NCBI GenBank assembly: GCA_022316685.1
Contig: JAKJHU010000666.1
Location: 1-64,000, forward strand
Source: Progne subis subis
Taxonomy: Eukaryota > Chordata > Aves > Passeriformes > Hirundinidae
Reading direction: 5' to 3'
Length of the DNA stretch: 64,000 nucleotides
A program made the position numbers and the translations under genes. Shown here piece by piece: positions 57,068 through 64,000 of this stretch (position 1 is the stretch's first letter; every line of letters begins with the position of its first letter). Under the pieces are notes generated by a model that did not search any database, had not been told where the DNA came from, and saw only the letters and a list, made by a program, of their open reading frames with translations.

Positions 57068-58974
57068 TTTAAGCAAGTGACTTAATATTACAACTCTATG
57101 TCACTTTTGGCAGTACATTTCTCAAGAAATGGTTTCTACAAAATTTCCCTTCTGGCCATTACTTGTTAAGACTGGAGTATTTACATGAATTTAGTAATAC
57201 AGCAAAATTAGTGTTTCAGTCCTTGGTGCCATTATACCCTGACATGGACAGTCACTTGTTTTTAGCTAAGTAATTTGGACTGCTAAAGGGAACAAGAAGG
57301 GTTCTGGTTATGTAACAGGAAAAACATACAGAAAATGGTGCTGTTCCATGCGCTTGATGAATTCCTGACCTGATTCCTGCCCGAGTAGAGAGACAGACTT
57401 ATCTTGGGCCAGAGAAAGAGGAGTGTCTCTGTAGGGTGGGGTTTTCTTTTGAGTTGGTTGTAGTTTTGAAGGCCTGTGTGGTTTTCCCACCAGAAACTGA
57501 ACTTGACAGAGTTTTTCTGGCATTTTGGAAGGGAGTCAAAAAAAAAAAAAAAAAAAAAAAAATCTGATTGCTGTTTAGAAGTTTGTGCAATAGGGAATTT
57601 AAGCTGGTTTTTTTTTTTTTTTTTTGATACAGTACAAATTTTTTCCAACTTGAGTGAAAGTTTTTCATCATGTTGTCACAGTTACCTTTTTAGTTTTGGC
57701 ACTTGTCTCCAGTGTGTTAGACAATAGTAAATAGGACTGCAAAGGACTCGCTCTCTCTGCTGTTTTTTGTTTTTGTTTTTTTTCCAGCAGTGTAACCCTA
57801 GTAATGGGTCACAAGAGGTGGTGTGCTGCAGTGAAGATGTTGACCACCCTGAAATTTTCTAGTAACATAGCTCAAGGAAAGAATCATTTTGCTATTCTCT
57901 AAGAGATCTGTAGTGAAGAAAATGGTAGGTTTTCAGTTAGCCAAAAACCCACACAACCACTTGCTTGCATCTCACTCAGCTTTATATGAGAAGCTGTAGC
58001 CTGGCTGTCGTCTTTCCCTTTTCATCTGAGGGACAACAGTGTAGTAGCTAGCTCACAGAGTTCTTTGGACACAAATGCTGAATTACAAAAAGAAAATGCT
58101 AGAAGCACAGAGATGAAGTGACTTGCCAGAAGTCAGCAGGAGGCTAGGAATCAGAGCAGCCACTGTCTGTTTAGGGTCCCAGGTGTCTTAAATGCATGGG
58201 AAGGGCAGGCCTTTTATAAGAAGTGCATAGAACTGATTTTGAAATCACTGACATCTACCATCAGAGGTGAAAGTCTTGTGATGTATTTTCTTTCTTAGCA
58301 GCAGCAGGTGACTCTCACAGTGAGGATTAAAGGCAGGCAGGAACTCCCAGAGGCTGCTGTTGCTGTATGAGCAGCATAAACAGGTGTAAGCATAGAGATA
58401 CTTATGGTTTTTTTTTTATTTTAGTGGGTTGCCAAAAATGTTCCAGTTTCCATTGAATGCTGAACAGTCAGACAACAGAGTACAGTAACAAGAGGGAGTG
58501 ATAAATAAATATGTTCACAAGCTTCTTCATGAAGTGTCAAACATATAGAGCTGGTGGGTTATTAATTTTCCTTTGTCAAATGGGGAGCTGTTTTTTCAAA
58601 ATAGCTAGCCGCTTCACTTTAGTGCAAGGGAACATGCAAATCTGAATACTGTGCAACATGTAGAAAATTCCACTGGCTTTTCTTTCATATGTGGAGAAAA
58701 CATCTCTCCTCTCAGGAGGAGAGAATGCTGCCTCTCTGCTTGTGGAAACGAAAGTGCTTTCCTATGGAGCTGTTGAGAAACCTGTCCCATTAAATTAAAA
58801 AAAAAAAATAAATCATGAGCGGCCTTGGCACCAGTGAATCTTTTATCATTACATGTTTTATAGTTGGTCACTTCTGTCTATGGATCAAGAGAGAAAAATG
58901 TCTCTTGTTAGTGAAAACATAAATTGTTCTGGACCTGAAAATGGGCTATTTTAAGAAAGTTATGTCAAAACAAA
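57068..58974. other. Non-coding with homopolymers
   Basis: A run of 25 A at 57,538-57,562 and 18 T at 57,608-57,625 lie in opposite sense 45 bp apart. No gene was seen. Confidence 0.45.
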
Positions 58975-59086
58975 CTCCGTGCTTCTCCTCGCTCTTAGAA
59001 CTTGTCTTAAAGGCGCAGACCTCAATATACAGCACAAACAGAACAGACAACTGGCGATACAAGCATCATAAAGTCACCCTAGGACA
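58975..59086 (-). repeat. Unnamed dispersed repeat, copy 2
   Basis: Matches 54,136-54,245. Both end at CCTAGGACA and then diverge abruptly, marking a true repeat boundary. Confidence 0.65.
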
Positions 59087-60782
59087 CAGGATAAATTATA
59101 TATTTTTGGCAATTTCTAGATCTAATATATGAATATTAGAGAATCATAGCCATTTTACCTCTGTTACGCTGTGGAGAGGGAAGGGGAATCCTGATTTGAG
59201 ATAAGAGAGTCTTCTAGTATAGAAAGAATGGGAAATCACAGTATGGAACAATTCTATGATAGTGTGAAAAAAATTCCTAGAATAATTCAAAAGTTAATAT
59301 AGGTAGAGCAATATTTCAGACTGAAGGATCTTGGTTGGAATTACTAATATACAAAATAGTAACTCATATTTTCAAGCCCTTACATTCTCAATTCACCTTA
59401 AAATTTTGAAAATGTCAATCTTCCTAATATCTCCAAAGATGTGAAAATCCTGCAGTCAATCACAGAATTAGTAGCAAAATCTTTAGTGTACCCTTTTTCC
59501 TATGGGACGCCATATTTTGTGTTCTAAAACTGTTAACTACAGCATTTCCATGCTTACTTCTGGGTTTCTTGTATTGTTGGCAAGAAGGATTTGTGGGAAG
59601 CTCCACAGTTCTGTGTGGAAAAACTTTCTCTGGGCCTTCACTGCATATGGGTGATACCTTGGCCAAGTATAATCTCATCGGCTAACAGATATTTCCTACA
59701 AAACAAAGATCATTATTGTACTGAATAAAATATACTCCTCTTTTGATAGCAATTTGCCAACTGATTTCAGCAGGCTCAGGAAATGCCTGCTCTGTAATGA
59801 TCTGTACAATCAATGGCATCCTTTTCAAAATGTGAGCATCTGTTTCAGACATGATAATTTTTTTTTTTTTTTTAATTCTAATAGAAAATAATAGATTTGT
59901 TTTTCATAAATTTCATTTGGAAACAATGACATGATTTTTCAAAATGAAATGGCTTTAAAAAGGGCAGCAAGTTGGTGGTTACCAAGTATATGAATGTAAT
60001 TATGCAGCTGCTCTGATTTTTAGAGGCAACATTAATAAAGATTGATGGGATCCACTGCATCTAATTACTGTGTCCAGTGATTCTGAAGATGGTGAGTTGA
60101 CTCCAAACAAAGCTGCCAGAAGTCAGAATTTTTCTTTTCCACTCTTTAATTCTTGTACCTGACCAATATAAACTTGGTTATTATGCCTTCTGTGTCCTAA
60201 TTAGGAGGGGAGGGCAGTGGGCACTGTGTGGCTATAAATGAAGGCAGTTATTTAAAAGAATTTTCATTTTTGTTGTCATTTGGTTGCCTAGCAACCACAT
60301 CTGAAGTTGAGTCTTAGAAATTGCAGGCAGTGAGTTAGGATCATTAGTGACTTTTTGAGGTGAAAAATCTTTCATCTTCATTTTTCTAATGCAATAGATA
60401 CAAGAAGTTTATTATTTGCTAACATCTGCTTAGTTAAAACCAGCAGAAAAAAGTCAGTGATGAGAAGGCATGGGATGGAATGGCATTCATTTTTATAGGA
60501 ATGTGTACTAAAAATCTCAATGTGCTTGAAATCTTTCTAATTTCTCCTGAAATAAGCACAAACTTGGAAGGACATTTAGTCTGTTTTGATTTTTGGTGGT
60601 TTTTTTTTTCCTCTACTCACTGTATTACATTTTTTTCACTGTTATCTTTTCGTCTTAATAGAGAGCTGTGATTTAAGGAAAAAATGCACAATAAAGGCGG
60701 AAATGATTAAATAAAAAGTTGACAAGTTAGAGACTGATCTTTCAAGATTGTTTGGTAAAAATTGCCCAATATGTAAACCTTT
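59087..60782. other. Non-coding, no feature seen
   Basis: AT-rich sequence with a T run near 59,858. No exon or RNA gene was recognised. Confidence 0.45.
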
Positions 60783-60840
60783 CCCCCTCCCCCCCCCCCC
60801 CCCCCAAATCAGGGACAAAAAAAAACAAACCACAAACCAC

Positions 60841-60886
<46 letters not shown>
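60783..60886. repeat. C tract followed by long A tract
   Basis: About 20 C, then A-rich sequence, then 45 consecutive A (60,842-60,886). The layout resembles the inverse of the T/C tract pair at 41.2-41.4 kb. Confidence 0.9.
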
Positions 60887-60889
<3 letters not shown>

Positions 60890-61427
60890 AGGCTTCCAAA
60901 TCACAGGTGAAAATTTGAAGAAAATTTCATGAAAGCCTGTTCGAAATTATTTCTGTCATGCAATTTTATCTTTTTGGAAAACTTACCAACCTTTATACTT
61001 GTGTAACACAACCACATACATTCAGGCTAGATGGCCATACAGCTCTGCACTCTTCCTCAAACCTTTCTAGAACCAGAGCATTAAGTAGGTTTGTTCCCCC
61101 TCTCTCACTTACTTTGCATCTTTTTCCAGTAAGACCTTTGCAGATTGTGGCAATTTAACAAAGTGCTATGCTTGCAGCTCTGGAAGCATTTTAAAGCTCC
61201 CGCTTCTGAAATATCCACACCTTAATTTGCTGGATTCTGTACTGCGCTTTCAACTATGTCAGCAAATCACAGAAAAGGTGTATACATTTAGAAATAGGCT
61301 TCTTTCATTGTCTAATTTTTGTGGTATCATAGTGGTGGACTGTGATGGGCTGTGATGTAGGAGACTTTCTTCTTATTTCCCATGCTGCACATCTCTTAAC
61401 AGACACTATTGTTCAAAACATAAGAAT

Positions 61428-61464
<37 letters not shown>

Positions 61465-61552
61465 TTATGAAGTGGCTTATTCTTTGTGGTTGTATTTGCC
61501 AAGTTTCTAATCATATGGTAAGGCAGGACAATTCTGTGGGTTGACTCTCCTG
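60887..61552. other. Non-coding with a T tract
   Basis: A 30-nt T run lies at 61,432-61,461. No other feature was seen. Confidence 0.45.
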
Positions 61553-61556
61553 GATA

Positions 61557-62203
61557 TGTTTCGGGTTTTTTCTCCAAGATTCAGGTGGTTTTAGAGTCTT
61601 TTTGCCCTCTGCAAAGCTCTGAGCCAAATGCAAGAAAGAAACGGAGTCTTCAGGTTCTGATTTTTCAAGGTTGCATGCTTCATTTATTGTTTCTTATCTT
61701 ACAATTTTCTCAGTGCCCAACAAAGGTCTGTGCAGCTGCTCGGGCATCTGGTGACTCCTCCCAAGCTGGGCAGTCGTTATCTTTTATACTAATTGCTACC
61801 TATTCTTTATTTATCATTATTTGCCAATACCTATCACTTATACTAAACAGGTTATCTCTACTTTGACCCAATCTCTTTAAACTACTTTGTGCCACCGTCA
61901 CTGCAGAAAATGGAGTGAATGAAGAAGAAAGAAGAAGCAGGAGACAACGCCCCAAATCCTCCATCTTGCCCCATTCACTTCCATACTAAAAACCCAAACC
62001 TGCTGTTTTCTCACCCTGTGATATACTAAACTACCATCTTTCACCCTCTTGTGGCTTGCAATCCTTCCCGCAGTGCAGGAAACCTTTCCCATGGACTGAG
62101 ATCAAAGCCAATGTCCCTCTGGGCTCTGGGCCAGGGTTCCAGACCCCCCTGTCCAGGTCTCTGACCCTCCAGGGCAGCCAAAGGAATGCTCTGGACTCCA
62201 ACA
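61557..62203 (-). repeat. Solo LTR, class I-like, 4-bp duplication
   Basis: 647 bp, TGTTTCGGG... to ...GACTCCAACA, flanked by GATA at 61,553-61,556 and 62,204-62,207. On the minus strand it begins TGTTGGAGTCC, has a TATA-like AGTATAAAAG near 61,783 and AATAAA near 61,683, in the right order for U3-R-U5. A 4-bp duplication fits gammaretrovirus-like integrases. Confidence 0.75.
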
Positions 62204-62207
62204 GATA

Positions 62208-64000
62208 TGTAAGTTACTTCTGCTTTGGGGATTTTTTTTTTTTTCTTTCTATTTAGAAACAAGATTTTATGGGCTTTCTCATTTCTATAATAAAATGGAT
62301 AATTTTGAAAAGTAAAGTCTTAATGCTCACTTGGAAAGTTCTTGGGTTAGATTTTAGCTGAGGGTTGGTTTTGGTTTTTTTTTTTTTTTTTTTCATTTTG
62401 GTGAGGGACTGTTGGTTTGATGGGGCTTTTTTACTTTTATTGTAATTGCTTATAAAACATCACATCTTGTTCCTTCAGTGCATTGGTAAACACATAATAA
62501 CTGCAGGTGCCAACTCACTCATTTGACAATTGTCAAATGCAGGTCTGAATTACATCTACAGGACAGAGGCTACATAGGGAGTTAACAAAGAAAGATTAAA
62601 GAATGCTGTTGTCTTCAATGAACAACGTGATGGATGTAAAAGGTGATGCTATAAACTGAGGACAAGTTTTATACCTGGCAGGATTGTTAGACTTTGCCTC
62701 TGTGTACATAGAGTGTGAGGAGACCTTGGCAATGCAGTGTCTGCATTTCAGAGGAGTTCACAGGCTTTCTGCCTTCTTCAGGCAAATATGTTTCCACTGT
62801 GTTAGTATATTAGGTGCAGGACTCATTACTATTGACAGACTGAAGTTTGAAAAATTATTATGTGGTAATCAAAATAAAGCAATAGGAGAAAAAAACACCA
62901 TTGCCGATGATTGGCAAATAAGCAACCCTTGAAAATGGCACTCCAACAAGAATCCTTAATTACTGTCCTTAAATTCTTTATTGTGATAACAAACACTTAA
63001 AAAAAAGAACCCTGACCTTTTATAATTAGGACTTGTGTTGCTTGAAGGACTCTCTTCAGAAGTTGTTCAGCGGGACGTGGAGGGAAAGAGAGCAGAAGTA
63101 ACAAACATTGATATTAACCAAAGACTTACACACAAGCTTCTATGTATACAGCAGTTCTTAAAAGAAAAACTGAAGCCTTGTGAGTCTATCAACAGTTTCG
63201 TTTATCTCATTCCCATTACTTAGGAGTATCTGATGTTACATGTGAGACTTTGTACTCTTTTTCTGAAATCTGCTGTGAAACACACCTTAATGTTCTAGTA
63301 CTTTCTTCCTAACAGTTTGTTGGTTTTTGTTGTTTTTTTTTCCACTTTCTGTTATTTCTGAGATGGAGCAAATATTTCTATCATAATGTAACTTTCTCAG
63401 TTAACTGGAAATGTTTTACCACTTTAAATAGTCTTACCACTTTATTCCTGCTAAAACAGTCCTCATCTTTGGCAGTTCATCAAAGAAAGACACTATGCCT
63501 CTCATATATACCAAATCAGATAACTTGCAAGTTCACTGACTGAAAAGAATTCACCTTTTTTGCATGTAAATAGTTCTCTTTTGAGCACTTAATGATGAAG
63601 AAAATCTGATTGATATGTTAGAAGGGTAGTTTCTAATTTCATTTCCTGAACATTTTGGAGTTTTCCCTTTAAAAAAGACTTCAGAGTTCTACTTTAAAGA
63701 TTATCCTTTGATACAAGTCTGATCTGGCCTAAGGTCCCATATTGAAGGTTCTTATCTTGGAGGAGGCTGTATTGAGGATCAGAGCTAAAGCTCCTGCAGG
63801 TTCTCCTGATGTTACCTCAGTGCCCGTCTGTTCACACCAAATGGCCCAGCATTTGGTTCATGCTACCTTGGCTAAATGGCTAAATGAACCCCTGGGATTT
63901 ATAGAGTGGCTTCAGAAAGCAGGAATCATATGTGAGAGTTTTACTTTAAATAGATATTTGCTTTAAAGTTTTGTGCATTCTGATTTTTAAAATACTATGC
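62208..64000. other. Non-coding, no feature seen
   Basis: AT-rich sequence with a T run near 62,376. No recognisable exon, RNA gene or repeat family to the window end. Confidence 0.45.

Overview
The window reads as nuclear DNA of a bird, most likely a passerine. It carries several CR1 LINE fragments with the avian CR1 3' end, many avian-type LTRs and no sign of bacterial or organellar gene organisation. The host label is an inference from repeat content only. I could not identify a host protein-coding exon. The only host regulatory landmark is a strong CpG island at about 6.64-7.70 kb.

Layout. 1-6.6 kb is AT-rich, apparently non-coding DNA with three CR1 fragments and two simple repeats. The orphan CpG island follows, then non-coding DNA and a possible GC-rich LTR remnant (10.26-11.06 kb). 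From 11,566 to 28,206 there is a complete but decayed minus-strand provirus. It has paired LTRs, a 5-bp target duplication (GTGGC), a tRNA-Lys1,2-like primer site, a gag-like gene and a pol, and no env. A younger minus-strand provirus (12,988-22,983) sits inside its integrase gene, flanked by GTGAT. The younger element has a tRNA-Trp-type primer site, class I (gammaretrovirus-like) gag, pol and env, and an intact cysteine-rich reading frame of 190 codons between pol and env. From 28.2 to 64 kb the DNA is gene-poor and scattered with CR1 pieces, homopolymer tracts and solo LTRs. The best-defined solo LTRs are 38,536-39,942 (itself split by another LTR), 42,270-43,003, 56,249-56,991 and 61,557-62,203, all with target duplications.

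How the parts relate. In the inner element, gag and pol share one reading frame separated by a UAG codon followed by GGA, the usual gammaretroviral readthrough arrangement. Gag, pol and env each carry stops or frameshifts, so the provirus looks defective. Its LTRs differ at about 25 of 684 positions, and the changes are concentrated in R-U5. The outer LTRs differ by roughly 10% by eye, which agrees with the nesting order. Five LTRs in the window belong to the same LTR family as the outer element, so this stretch has been a repeated landing site.

The main candidate for something undescribed is the cysteine-rich frame at 15,862-16,434. Second is the odd Env: an early RKRR site, a charged helical segment and a CX7CC motif.
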